Notes under the pieces: model-generated | Told to the model about the DNA's origin: nothing | Seen by the model: only the letters and a program-made list of their open reading frames with translations | Databases searched by the model: none | Assembly (NCBI GenBank): GCA_002938115.1 | Contig: PTKD01000021.1 | Coordinates: forward strand, 1 to 15,662 | DNA from: Alphaproteobacteria bacterium MarineAlpha9_Bin7 | Lineage (GTDB): Bacteria > Pseudomonadota > Alphaproteobacteria > UBA7887 | DNA length: 15,662 nt | Reading direction: 5' to 3' | Position numbers and translations under genes: made by a program | Part shown: positions 1-7,292 of the stretch, piece after piece | Numbering within the stretch: position 1 is the first letter of the stretch | Layout of the letters: each line of letters starts with the position of its first letter

Positions 1-486
1 CCGCGACTTGCTTTCATCACTTTAATTGCCGCAAGCGTATTTAGTCTTAGCAGCGCGTATTACCTTCAATTTTTTGAGGGCCTACCCCCTTGCATACTTT
101 GTCAGTATCAACGTCTTCCATATTACGCTGTTGTGGGAGTGGCACTCCTTGGCATTCTGATCACAGGAAACTCTGAACACCACCGACTATCAGGTATACT
201 AATAATCCTTTGTATCTTTGCCTTTCTAACCGGCTCGGGTCTAGCTCTGTTTCATCTTGGTGTAGAAAATAATTGGTGGCACGGAACAACTGGCTGTGAA
301 GGCGCTGGATTTGAGGCTTTAAATTTTGAAGCCTTAAAGGACGCGATTAACGAAGCACCAACCGCAAACTGCGGCGACGTCCTTTGGCGGTTCCTCGGGT
401 TCTCTCTTGCCGCCTGGAATCTGGTCTGGTCCACGCTTTTGAGCGTGATCACCGGGACATTCGCGGCTCGTTGGGTTTATAATTAG
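1..486 (+). CDS. dsbB: Disulfide bond formation protein B (DsbB), N-terminus cut off by window edge
   Basis: DsbB is an inner-membrane protein that reoxidises periplasmic DsbA and passes the electrons to ubiquinone. The frame is open from base 1 to the TAG at 484-486, giving 161 visible residues. The CxxC pair (Cys31 and Cys34, in PPCILCQ) sits just after the first membrane segment, followed by QRLPYY, which is typical of the family. The second periplasmic cysteine pair is Cys99 and Cys124 in the loop before the last membrane segment, and NCGDVLWRFLGFSLAAWN matches the usual family C-terminal loop and helix. Four hydrophobic segments are recognisable. The ATG at 133 lies after the CxxC motif and cannot be the real start, which is upstream of the window. 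The next gene, coq7, starts 4 bp after the stop, so the two are probably cotranscribed. Confidence 0.9.
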   Translation, partial: PRLAFITLIAASVFSLSSAYYLQFFEGLPPCILCQYQRLPYYAVVGVALLGILITGNSEHHRLSGILIILCIFAFLTGSGLALFHLGVENNWWHGTTGCEGAGFEALNFEALKDAINEAPTANCGDVLWRFLGFSLAAWNLVWSTLLSVITGTFAARWVYN

Positions 487-490
487 TTCG

Positions 491-1066
491 ATGACCGAGC
501 CAACATACTCTCAAACCAAACAACGCCATCAGAAGTTTCTTCCCGGAGACCAAACCAAGGCACAGCGGGTTGACCGCATCATACGAGTCGATCACGCGGG
601 TGAATTCGGTGCAGCCCGAATATATGATGGCCAGCTCGCTGTACTAGCTGGCCGCCGCAGCGAAGACATCATTCGCAAAATGGCGGAGCAAGAGCGTAGG
701 CACCTAAATCACTTTGAAGATTTGATTGCCACACGCGCCGTTCGTCCCACCGCGCTGGGTCCATTGTGGCATGTGGCAGGTTTTGCGCTGGGCGTTTTTA
801 GTGCTGCACTAGGCGAACGTGCAGCTATGGCATGCACTGAAGCAGTAGAGTCTGTTATTGACGAACATTATTCGAAACAAATTGAGCAACTAGGCGATGA
901 AGAGGAAGAGCTTCGCGCGGCTCTCGAGGATTTTCGTCAGGACGAAGTGGCACATCGTGATATAGCCGTAGCGCATGGTTCCAAAGATGCGCCCGCTTAC
1001 AAACCTCTTAGCAACGCGATACGTGCCGGGACCCGGCTTGCAATCTGGCTATCAGAGAGAGTTTAG
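491..1066 (+). CDS. coq7: Demethoxyubiquinone hydroxylase, COQ7 family (diiron)
   Basis: This enzyme hydroxylates demethoxyubiquinone in a late step of ubiquinone synthesis, at the membrane. The 191-residue protein shows the carboxylate-bridged diiron ligand set as two repeated halves: Glu38 in DHAGEFGA, Glu68 and His71 in EQERRH, Glu120 in EAVES, and Glu152 and His155 in DEVAH. The 30-residue gap between the first two glutamates and the 49-residue gap from His71 to Glu120 agree with the family. The hydrophobic stretch around 96-110 probably contacts the membrane. The start is the ATG 4 bp after dsbB; no clear ribosome-binding site precedes it, which fits translational coupling. DsbB needs ubiquinone as electron acceptor, so the pairing makes sense. 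Length is close to short bacterial COQ7 proteins. Confidence 0.93.
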   Translation: MTEPTYSQTKQRHQKFLPGDQTKAQRVDRIIRVDHAGEFGAARIYDGQLAVLAGRRSEDIIRKMAEQERRHLNHFEDLIATRAVRPTALGPLWHVAGFALGVFSAALGERAAMACTEAVESVIDEHYSKQIEQLGDEEEELRAALEDFRQDEVAHRDIAVAHGSKDAPAYKPLSNAIRAGTRLAIWLSERV

Positions 1067-1097
1067 TAGCATTGAGAATAAAACCGACACGAGTCAA

Positions 1098-1655
1098 CTA
1101 AATGCTATCGAGCTCACTATCCCAATAGAGGTAGTCGTTCCAACTTTCGTGCAAATAGTTTGGCGGATATCGTCGTCCAACGTTCTGGAGTTCCCGAACA
1201 GATGGTATCCGAGGCATATGTTGTGGACGCATCCCCACCTTATCTAATGCTTGGTTGCCCTTACGCAGGTTGCAGCTAGCGCATGCTGTAACTACATTCG
1301 TCCAAGTTGTAGTACCGCCACGAGATTTTGGTAGTATGTGATCAAAAGTAAGTTCACGGGTATCGAAGTATTCTCCACAGTATTGGCACGTAAACCCATC
1401 CCGCAAAAACACATTGAAGCGGGTGAAGGCTGGTCGGCGCTCTGCCTGAACATACCGTTTAAGAGAAATCACACTTGGCAGGCGTATACGCAATGAAGGG
1501 GATCGCACTTCCCGATCGTACTGCGCTACAATGTTTACCCGATTTAAAAAAACTGCCTTTACTGTGTCCTGCCAGAACCACAGAGATAACGGGAAATAGT
1601 TCAAAGGGCGGTAGTCAGCATTAAGGACCAACGCGGGATTATTTTCATATTTCAT
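1098..1655 (-). CDS. HNH endonuclease family protein
   Basis: The 185-residue protein has a C-terminal HNH nuclease fold. A zinc knuckle is formed by Cys90 and Cys93 (FTCQYCG) and Cys125 and Cys128 (ACASCNLRKGN). Between them lie the metal-site Asp105-His106 (TFDHILPKSRGG) and Asn120 (WTNVV). The N-terminal 80 residues, opening with a PALVLNADYRPLNYFPLS-type segment, are those of the widespread chromosomal HNH family common in Alphaproteobacteria, whose cellular role is not established. It stands alone here, converging with coq7 at its 3' end and divergent from the CoA-transferase. No methyltransferase or other restriction partner is adjacent, so it is unlikely to be a restriction enzyme. The nuclease motifs are complete, so it should be catalytically competent. 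Confidence 0.85.
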   Translation of the reverse strand: MKYENNPALVLNADYRPLNYFPLSLWFWQDTVKAVFLNRVNIVAQYDREVRSPSLRIRLPSVISLKRYVQAERRPAFTRFNVFLRDGFTCQYCGEYFDTRELTFDHILPKSRGGTTTWTNVVTACASCNLRKGNQALDKVGMRPQHMPRIPSVRELQNVGRRYPPNYLHESWNDYLYWDSELDSI

Positions 1656-1746
1656 AATCCGGCATTCTCCCTGCTAGTTCGTCCGCCAGACGCCAAAGTG
1701 TTCCTACCATAGGCCACGCCAAAAGCTACCCACGTTTTGTGATCGA

Positions 1747-1777
1747 TTGACAGATACGAGCCTAACGAAGGTAGAAT
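1747..1777 (+). promoter_or_regulatory. Candidate sigma70-type promoter for the CoA-transferase gene
   Basis: TTGACA at 1747-1752 is a perfect -35 hexamer. TAGAAT at 1772-1777 is one base from the -10 consensus. The spacer is 19 bp, longer than the ideal 17, so the pairing is uncertain. It lies in the 229-bp region between the divergent HNH and CoA-transferase genes, about 100 bp before the preferred ATG. Confidence 0.35.
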
Positions 1778-1884
1778 ATTTCATCAATGGTCGCACAACG
1801 TATACGTCGTCGTTTGATTTATGCCACTTCTGGCTTATTCTGCGCTGCCCTTTACTGCCTTGTAAATTTCTAGGACAGACAGCC

Positions 1885-3105
1885 ATGACTGGACCTTTAT
1901 CGCATATCCAGGTGCTAGATTTAAGTCGCGTACTCGCCGGACCTTGGGCTTCGCAAAATTTAGCGGATCTCGGCGCGAACGTGATTAAAATTGAACGCCC
2001 CATCGATGGCGACGACACACGGAAATGGGGACCTCCTTACCTTAAAGATCGTGACGGCAACGATACAAGTGAAACTGCTTACAACATGGCTGTTAACCGG
2101 AATAAACGATCGGCGACAATTGATCTTTCTAAAGCTGAGGGAGCCTTATTGGTGCGGAAGTTAGCTCTTAAGTCAGACATATTAATTGAAAATTTTCGTG
2201 TTGCCGGCGCCGCAAAATTTGGACTCGGGTACGATGAACTAGCTGCTGAAAATCCAGGACTAATTTACTGCTCTATCACCGGCTTCGGCCAGAATGGCCC
2301 TTATAAAGACAGAGGTGGTTATGACTTCATCATCCAGGCAATGGGAGGATTGATGAGCATAACCGGTGAACCTGGAGACCAAGGCGGTGGACCCCAGAAG
2401 GTCGGACTTGCGGTGTCCGACTTATTCACCGGTATGTATGCCAGCGTAGCTCTACTAGCAGCAGTTACTCACCGAGAACGAACTGGTGAAGGTCAATATA
2501 TTGACCTCGCCTTACTAGACTGCACCGCCGCAATATTATCGATGATGGCCACCAACTATTTTATTAGTGGAAAATCACCTGTTCGTATGGGGAACGCTCA
2601 CCCCAATGTAGCCCCATACGGCCTATACGATACGGCGGATGGTCATCTCGTTATAGCTGTCGGGAACGATCCACAGTTTTCGCGACTCTGCGACGTATTA
2701 GGACTATCCAAACTCGCCTCTGATTCGCGTTTCACCAACAATGCAATGAGGCTCGCCAATCGTGTTGCCATGGATGAAATGCTGTGCTCAAAAATAAAGC
2801 AGTGGCATACCCCAGATTTGCAGGTCGCCTTAAATGAAGCCTCAGTGCCATGCGGAGCCGTGAATTCCATCGGAGAAGTATTTGACGATCCACAGATAAA
2901 ACATCGAGGGATCAAAACCACGTTGCAACACCCGCTTTCTGAGACCGTCTCGGTCGCCGGCAGCCCAATTCGTCTGTCAAAGACGCCGGTCAGTTACCGT
3001 CTCCCACCGCCTCTTCTTGGCGAACACACGGACGAAGTCCTTTCGGACGAACTAGGCCTCGATCCTGTGGACATAGCTCATCTACGTTCGGAGCATGTAA
3101 TCTAG
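1885..3105 (+). CDS. Class III CoA-transferase (CaiB/BaiF family)
   Basis: Class III CoA-transferases move CoA from one acyl-CoA to a free carboxylic acid through an aspartyl intermediate. The 406-residue protein opens with LDLSRVLAGPWASQNLADLG and IKIERP, the family's N-terminal CoA-binding signature. The probable catalytic aspartate is Asp147 in GGYDFIIQAMGGLMS. GEGQYIDLALLD and the NAHPNVAPYGLYDTADGH segment are also typical. I chose the ATG at 1885 (AGGA at 1872-1875) because homology to the family begins there. The frame stays open back to a TTG at 1747, but that adds 46 residues unlike the family. The substrate cannot be read from sequence; succinyl-, glutarate-, oxalate- and bile-acid-type members look alike. 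It is monocistronic and ends 5 bp from the convergent esterase stop. Confidence 0.9.
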   Translation: MTGPLSHIQVLDLSRVLAGPWASQNLADLGANVIKIERPIDGDDTRKWGPPYLKDRDGNDTSETAYNMAVNRNKRSATIDLSKAEGALLVRKLALKSDILIENFRVAGAAKFGLGYDELAAENPGLIYCSITGFGQNGPYKDRGGYDFIIQAMGGLMSITGEPGDQGGGPQKVGLAVSDLFTGMYASVALLAAVTHRERTGEGQYIDLALLDCTAAILSMMATNYFISGKSPVRMGNAHPNVAPYGLYDTADGHLVIAVGNDPQFSRLCDVLGLSKLASDSRFTNNAMRLANRVAMDEMLCSKIKQWHTPDLQVALNEASVPCGAVNSIGEVFDDPQIKHRGIKTTLQHPLSETVSVAGSPIRLSKTPVSYRLPPPLLGEHTDEVLSDELGLDPVDIAHLRSEHVI

Positions 3106-3110
3106 CCTCG

Positions 3111-3776
3111 TTAAGCCATGCCGGTAAAACAATCACGTAAAAATCGGCCACCTATCTCCAAGCCTGCTTGATCAATGCCATGACCAAGGTTGGAACAAAT
3201 ATGCCACTGAGCGCTAATTGCCGACAAAGCCAAATTTTGGGTGGTCTCAAGCATCGCGTCTGGCGGAATCAAATCGTCGGAGTCTCCATGGATCAGTAGC
3301 ACAGGGGGTCGCGACTTGACTTCATTGGCAGTTGCCTCTGTATCTACCGCACGCCCCGAATAACCAATGACACCAGCAAGCCGCTGACTTCGACGAAAGG
3401 CTACAAATAGAGCCATCATAGTGCCCTGACTAAAGCCGACCAGCGCCAGTCGGTCGTTACTCAGTCCAGTGCGCAATAACTGCGCATCGATGAATTGGTT
3501 GAGGATCGGCGCCGTTTCCCGGGCGCCTGTCTGCAGTATCTCAGGTGCTAAATCACGAATACTAAACCACTGGCGTCCTTGCGGTGCCATGTCATATCTA
3601 TATGGCGCATCCGGTGAAATAAATTCCGTGTCGGGTAGCAGTTTAGCCCAGTGCGGTGCCAAACCAATTAAGTCATTTCCGTCGGCGCCAACACCATGTA
3701 AGAGGATAACCAATCTCTGTGGCGAGGCACCATTGGCCGGTGGATGCCGGGGGCCACTCAAGTCGGGAAGAGCCAT
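3111..3776 (-). CDS. Phospholipase/carboxylesterase-type alpha/beta-hydrolase
   Basis: This 221-residue cytosolic hydrolase has the complete catalytic triad of the small carboxylesterase/acyl-protein-thioesterase family: Ser116 in GFSQG, Asp167 in HGDSDDLIPP, and His199 in NLGHGID. LLHGVGADGNDLIGLA near residues 25-40 supplies the oxyanion-hole region. No signal peptide or membrane segment is seen. The family cleaves short carboxylic esters, and some members act on lipids or acyl-proteins; the physiological substrate is unknown. The gene is convergent with the CoA-transferase and divergent from gluQ across a 103-bp intergenic region, so it probably has its own promoter between 3777 and 3879. 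The start at 3776 gives a normal family length. Confidence 0.87.
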   Translation of the reverse strand: MALPDLSGPRHPPANGASPQRLVILLHGVGADGNDLIGLAPHWAKLLPDTEFISPDAPYRYDMAPQGRQWFSIRDLAPEILQTGARETAPILNQFIDAQLLRTGLSNDRLALVGFSQGTMMALFVAFRRSQRLAGVIGYSGRAVDTEATANEVKSRPPVLLIHGDSDDLIPPDAMLETTQNLALSAISAQWHICSNLGHGIDQAGLEIGGRFLRDCFTGMA

Positions 3777-3879
3777 TTAATCTTTGCCAGTGTAGTCTCC
3801 ATTAATGCAAATTAAGCTATCAGCGCACCCACAATAAACAACATGATTTATCCTTTGGCGACACCATAACCAGCCTGAC

Positions 3880-4737
3880 ATGACCCAACCACGTACAGCA
3901 CTTCAAGTCGTCACCCGATTTGCTCCTAGCCCAACTGGATATATGCATTTGGGCCATGCTTACGCCGCGATCTTTGCCTGGAATGCGGCACGTGAGCGCA
4001 ATGGGCGTTTTTTGCTGCGTATTGAAGATATCGACCGAGACCGGTGCCGACCTGAATTCGAGGATGCAATCTTTGAGGACCTACACTGGCTTGGTTTGGA
4101 CTGGGCCGGACAGCCACGTCGCCAGTCCGACAACATGGCGGATTACAAACGCGCCCTAAATAAATTGCATGCGTTTGATTTATTGTATCCCTGTTTTTGC
4201 ACTCGAAAGGAAATACAAGCCGAAATTTCCAATGCTGACGTGGCACCCCACAATACTGATGGTCCAATCTACCCCGGAATTTGCCGAACGTTGACACCTA
4301 AGGAGCGCGAAGTACGCTTGTCAAGCAGCGTGCCTTACGCCCTTCGATTGGACATGACTAAAGCGCATGCGATCACCGGACCGTTGACCTGGAACGATCG
4401 AGAACAAGGCACAAACAATGCGGATACCGATGCCGGGGATGTCGTCCTGGCCCGAAAAGACGTTCCAACAAGTTATCATTTAGCCGTGACGCTCGATGAT
4501 CATCGCCAACGAGTTACTCTAGTAACTCGAGGAATGGATCTTTTTCACTCCAGCAGTGTGCATCGGCTGTTGCAAAGTCTGCTAGGCCTTAACATACCCG
4601 AGTGGCAACACCATAAATTAATAATGAGCCAAGAGGGAAGACGACTATCTAAGCGAGGTCGAGCACTTACCATTCGCGCGCTACGCCGAGCCGGAGAGAG
4701 CCCGGCAAGTGTTCGGGCCATGGTGGGTTTTGATTAA
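3880..4737 (+). CDS. gluQ: Glutamyl-Q tRNA(Asp) synthetase
   Basis: GluQ-RS is a truncated glutamyl-tRNA synthetase paralogue that attaches glutamate to the queuosine base at the wobble position of tRNA(Asp). The 285-residue protein has only the catalytic Rossmann domain and lacks the anticodon-binding domain, as expected. It opens with RFAPSPTGYMHLGHA, where HLGH (23-26) is the HIGH-type ATP motif. A zinc site is suggested by Cys105 and Cys107 (CFCTR) with Tyr131 and Cys135 (YPGIC). The KMSKS equivalent is RRLSKRGRAL near 254-263. Full-length GluRS would be about 470 residues and extend well past this point. The ribosome-binding site is weak. It is not next to dksA, its common partner in gammaproteobacteria. 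Confidence 0.92.
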   Translation: MTQPRTALQVVTRFAPSPTGYMHLGHAYAAIFAWNAARERNGRFLLRIEDIDRDRCRPEFEDAIFEDLHWLGLDWAGQPRRQSDNMADYKRALNKLHAFDLLYPCFCTRKEIQAEISNADVAPHNTDGPIYPGICRTLTPKEREVRLSSSVPYALRLDMTKAHAITGPLTWNDREQGTNNADTDAGDVVLARKDVPTSYHLAVTLDDHRQRVTLVTRGMDLFHSSSVHRLLQSLLGLNIPEWQHHKLIMSQEGRRLSKRGRALTIRALRRAGESPASVRAMVGFD

Positions 4738-4809
4738 TTACAGAGCAAGCCAAAACGCGTGGCACAGGCAGTTATGTAAAAAATTAATGATTGAGAACAA
4801 TTGAATCTT

Positions 4810-4836
4810 TTTGTGAAAACCCTAATTTTTCACAAA
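4810..4836. promoter_or_regulatory. Perfect 10-bp inverted repeat upstream of mcd (candidate operator)
   Basis: TTTGTGAAAA (4810-4819) and TTTTCACAAA (4827-4836) are exact reverse complements separated by 7 bases. The right arm ends 19 bases before the mcd ATG. The arms contain only two G/C pairs each, so a stable transcription terminator is unlikely. Length, symmetry and position fit the binding site of a dimeric regulator controlling mcd. Terminator of gluQ is the alternative. Confidence 0.5.
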
Positions 4837-4855
4837 GCAAGAAAAATAGAATCAT

Positions 4856-6562
4856 ATGACCAAGCAGGACACTACCAAGACATTAAATATTTCTGTGCGT
4901 TCAGAAAAGACCAACAACCTATTAATAAGCTGCCGGACCGCTTTGGAAACTGCGCAACAGCTTGAGAACCAAGCCCGCGAGAGCGTGGTAAAATCAGTGA
5001 TGCATGAAGGCCAACTCGATAACAGTATGGCTGTAGAAAATCAGTTTTCGTTGCACGGATACGCCTGGCTGGCAACTTATATTGAAGCGCTGCATCAATT
5101 ACTTAAATGGGCCGAGCGCTTAGAAACAGTGGGTCTTTTGGGTGAACTAGAAAAATTGATTTTAAGGTCTGGATTTGGTGAATATCTGGGACAAATCAGT
5201 GGTGGCATCACAATGAGTCAGGTAGAAACTGTCCGACTGTCTGACCTTGGCATTGACGAAGAGGCCGAACACGCTTTTAGAACAACGGAGGTCACTCGCT
5301 TGATTCGAGACGGCAATAATCCGCAAACTCGCCAAGCGATCGCCAATCTAATCGTAGATGGTCACTTCGGCACATTAGGATTGGAAGACGTGGACCTGCA
5401 GTTAATTCGCAATCAATTCCAAAAGTTTTCAAATGAAAGAATCGCACCTTTTGCACAGTCCTGGCACAAAGCCGATAGCTTAATTCCGGATGAAGTGATC
5501 GCTGAGATGGCAGAACTCGGCGTATTTGGGCTCACAGTTCCGGAAAAATGGGGTGGATCCGAATCCGGAAAGACCGCAATGTGCCTGGTTACCGAGGAAC
5601 TTTGCCGAGGTTATCTCGGCGTTGGATCACTCGCAACCAGAACGGAAATTGCGGCGGATCTTATTCGTGAACACGGTACTGAATCACAGAAACAACGATG
5701 GCTTTCTGGCTTAGCCAAAGGCAACGTGTTGCCCGCCGCAATGTTTACGGAGCCCGACGTTGGCTCCGATCTGGCTTCAGTAAGCACCCGGGCAAGCCGT
5801 TCGGGCGATGTCTATAAAATCAACGGGGCCAAAACTTGGTCAACCCACGCAGCACGCGCCGATCTGATGACGATGCTGGTGCGAACGGATCCCGACCAAC
5901 CGGGACACCGCGGGCTCAGCATGCTACTAGCGCCAAAGCCACGAGGAACAGATGCCGAACCATTTCCCGCGCCCGGTATGCGAGGCACCGAAATTAAGGT
6001 ACTGGGATATCGAGGCATGAAAGAATACGAAATCGGATTTGATGATTTTGAAGTTCCCGATGATTGTTTACTTGGCAAAATTGAAGGACAAGGGTTTAAA
6101 CAGCTGATGAGTGGCATGGAAACCGCCCGAATCCAAACAGCTGCTCGTTCCATCGGCGTTGCGCAGAATGCGCTTGAACTTGGTCTCGACTATGCTACCG
6201 AGCGCCAACAGTTTGGACGATCCATCTACGATTTTCCGAGAATATCGGGCAAACTCGCTTTCATGACTGTAGAAGTCATGATGGCACGTCAATTGACTTG
6301 GGCAGCGGCTCGCGAGAAAGACGGAGGACGCCGCTGCGATCTCGAAGCGGGAATGGCAAAACTTCTTGCGGCCCGCGTCGCGTGGTCATCAGCAGACAAC
6401 GCGATGCAGATTCATGGAGGGAATGGTTACGCGGAAGAATATCCCATCAGTCGGGTGCTGTTAGACTCGCGTATCCTAAGTGTGTTTGAGGGAACGGGAG
6501 AGATACAGGCGCAAATAATTGCACGGAGACTGTTAGAGAGCAACCGAGCTCCGACACGTTGA
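4856..6562 (+). CDS. mcd: Acyl-CoA dehydrogenase with N-terminal extension, probable (2S)-methylsuccinyl-CoA dehydrogenase
   Basis: The 568-residue flavoprotein has a normal acyl-CoA dehydrogenase core from about residue 180 plus an N-terminal extension of about 160 residues. Both family signatures are present: FTEPDVGSDLAS (297-308) and QIHGGNGYAEEYPISR (518-533). The likely catalytic base is Glu545 in VFEGTGEIQ. The extension carries AWLATYIEALHQ and EYLGQISGGITMSQ, which with VLGYRGMKEYE match methylsuccinyl-CoA dehydrogenases as I remember them. That enzyme oxidises methylsuccinyl-CoA to mesaconyl-CoA in the ethylmalonyl-CoA pathway and reduces ETF. The etfBA genes 0.7 kb downstream fit, although the other pathway genes (ccr, ecm, mch) are not in this window. 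The ATG at 4856 has a poor ribosome-binding site. A generic acyl-CoA dehydrogenase is the fallback; the superfamily is certain, the substrate inferred. Confidence 0.85.
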   Translation: MTKQDTTKTLNISVRSEKTNNLLISCRTALETAQQLENQARESVVKSVMHEGQLDNSMAVENQFSLHGYAWLATYIEALHQLLKWAERLETVGLLGELEKLILRSGFGEYLGQISGGITMSQVETVRLSDLGIDEEAEHAFRTTEVTRLIRDGNNPQTRQAIANLIVDGHFGTLGLEDVDLQLIRNQFQKFSNERIAPFAQSWHKADSLIPDEVIAEMAELGVFGLTVPEKWGGSESGKTAMCLVTEELCRGYLGVGSLATRTEIAADLIREHGTESQKQRWLSGLAKGNVLPAAMFTEPDVGSDLASVSTRASRSGDVYKINGAKTWSTHAARADLMTMLVRTDPDQPGHRGLSMLLAPKPRGTDAEPFPAPGMRGTEIKVLGYRGMKEYEIGFDDFEVPDDCLLGKIEGQGFKQLMSGMETARIQTAARSIGVAQNALELGLDYATERQQFGRSIYDFPRISGKLAFMTVEVMMARQLTWAAAREKDGGRRCDLEAGMAKLLAARVAWSSADNAMQIHGGNGYAEEYPISRVLLDSRILSVFEGTGEIQAQIIARRLLESNRAPTR

Positions 6563-6937
6563 TACTCGTGAAATGGCCCATGATCGATATTCGCTTAAGA
6601 TGCCCCCAAATCGAGTATGTATTTCTGGGAAGTCAAGGTGCGAGGGTGAAAGAACGGAACTGAGGAATATTGGAGGACAAAAATGGCAGCCATAGAGATA
6701 GGTCACCACGAGAAGATCTAGCCTCTCACTTTCCGAACAAATTTATTTAGCCAGAAACTTTCCGAGTACCTCAGTATCAAAAGCCCTAGATTATCTATGT
6801 CCCTTAACCGAACACTTATTCGGCAGGGAAAAGCACGTAGTCGGAGCAAATATAATTGGAAAGTGGCCCGGATATCATATTGGGAAAAGACGCTTTATAA
6901 TCACTTTTGTTCTACATAAGCACAAAAAGAAACCATA
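6563..6937. other. 375-bp gap between mcd and the HIG1 gene, no confident gene
   Basis: No recognisable protein family is encoded here. The best translation signal is GGAGG at 6672-6676, six bases before an ATG at 6683, but this frame reads only 12 codons (MAAIEIGHHEKI) before TAG at 6719-6721. The same frame then stays open for 65 more codons to TAA at 6917-6919, with an internal ATG at 6797. It may be a leader peptide, a broken small gene or chance. A 40-codon frame beginning with ATG at 6574 overlaps it. TATAAT hexamers occur at 6851-6856 and 6896-6901. The gap probably carries the promoter for the HIG1-etfBA block. Confidence 0.4.
6873..6901 (+). promoter_or_regulatory. Candidate promoter for the HIG1-etfBA block
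   Basis: TATAAT at 6896-6901 is a perfect -10 hexamer lying 36 bases before the GTG start of the HIG1 gene, which would give a leader of about 30 bases. The -35 position at a 17-bp spacing reads TATCAT, a poor match, so an activator may be needed or the call may be wrong. Confidence 0.3.
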
Positions 6938-7144
6938 GTGGAAGCTTTCCAAGCCGTTTTTCCGATGCTAATCGCAATCGCTTTATTGGCGGTACTGGCA
7001 GTTTTGGTGGTCGGCATTATTGCAATGTTTCGAGGCGGGGAATTTAACCGGCTTTACGGCAACAAATTGATGCGCCTGCGTGTTCTATTTCAAGCGCTAG
7101 CAATACTCCTGATTGTGCTATTTGTGGTATTAATCCAAACTTAG
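6938..7144 (+). CDS. HIG1-domain twin-transmembrane protein
   Basis: This is a 68-residue protein with two hydrophobic helices (about 9-31 and 48-66) joined by a short basic loop containing FRGGEFNRLYGNKLMRLRV. That loop is the hallmark of bacterial HIG1-domain proteins, relatives of mitochondrial Rcf1/HIGD proteins that associate with cytochrome c oxidase and respiratory supercomplexes. The frame opens at a GTG; the next methionine, at codon 10, would cut into the first helix, so GTG is preferred. In many Alphaproteobacteria such a gene lies directly before a cobalamin adenosyltransferase gene and etfBA (recalled gene order). Here etfB follows after 148 bp with no adenosyltransferase between. 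Function beyond membrane location is inferred from family. Confidence 0.83.
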   Translation: MEAFQAVFPMLIAIALLAVLAVLVVGIIAMFRGGEFNRLYGNKLMRLRVLFQALAILLIVLFVVLIQT

Positions 7145-7158
7145 AGTCTGCTTTTGTA

Positions 7159-7208
7159 TTGACTGAGACCAACGCATAATTCATGACGTTGACTCAGACC
7201 AACCGATA
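7159..7208. repeat. 20-bp near-direct repeat at exact 30-bp period upstream of etfB
   Basis: TTGACTGAGACCAACGCATA (7159-7178) and TTGACTCAGACCAACCGATA (7189-7208) agree at 17 of 20 positions and are spaced exactly 30 bp apart. Both begin with TTGACT, which resembles a -35 hexamer. They lie in the 148-bp gap between the HIG1 gene and etfB. They could be paired regulator sites on one helix face, since 30 bp is close to three turns, or a small local duplication. Confidence 0.5.
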
Positions 7209-7292
7209 TGGCAGTGCAAGATAATCACACCTATCAGCAGTAATCCGGGAATCGGACTGGGTTTTACGTGTTTTATCGGAAGAGGTTTCTCA

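Noticed and set aside
1025..1037. GC-rich palindrome GCCGGG-A-CCCGGC
   Set aside because: It lies within the coding sequence for the coq7 C-terminus, and a one-base loop cannot form a hairpin as such.
1067..1107. TAGCATT/AATGCTA inverted repeat between coq7 and the HNH gene as a terminator
   Set aside because: Arms are only 7 bp, AT-rich, separated by 27 bases and without a T-run, and the right arm is partly within the HNH coding region.
1098..1655. HNH gene as part of a defence or homing element
   Set aside because: No methyltransferase, intron or intein boundary, repeat or mobile gene is nearby; its neighbours are core metabolic genes.
1747..1884. Extension of the CoA-transferase by 46 residues from a TTG
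   Set aside because: The TTG is part of a likely -35 hexamer, the extra residues do not resemble the family, and a proper ATG with AGGA exists at 1885.
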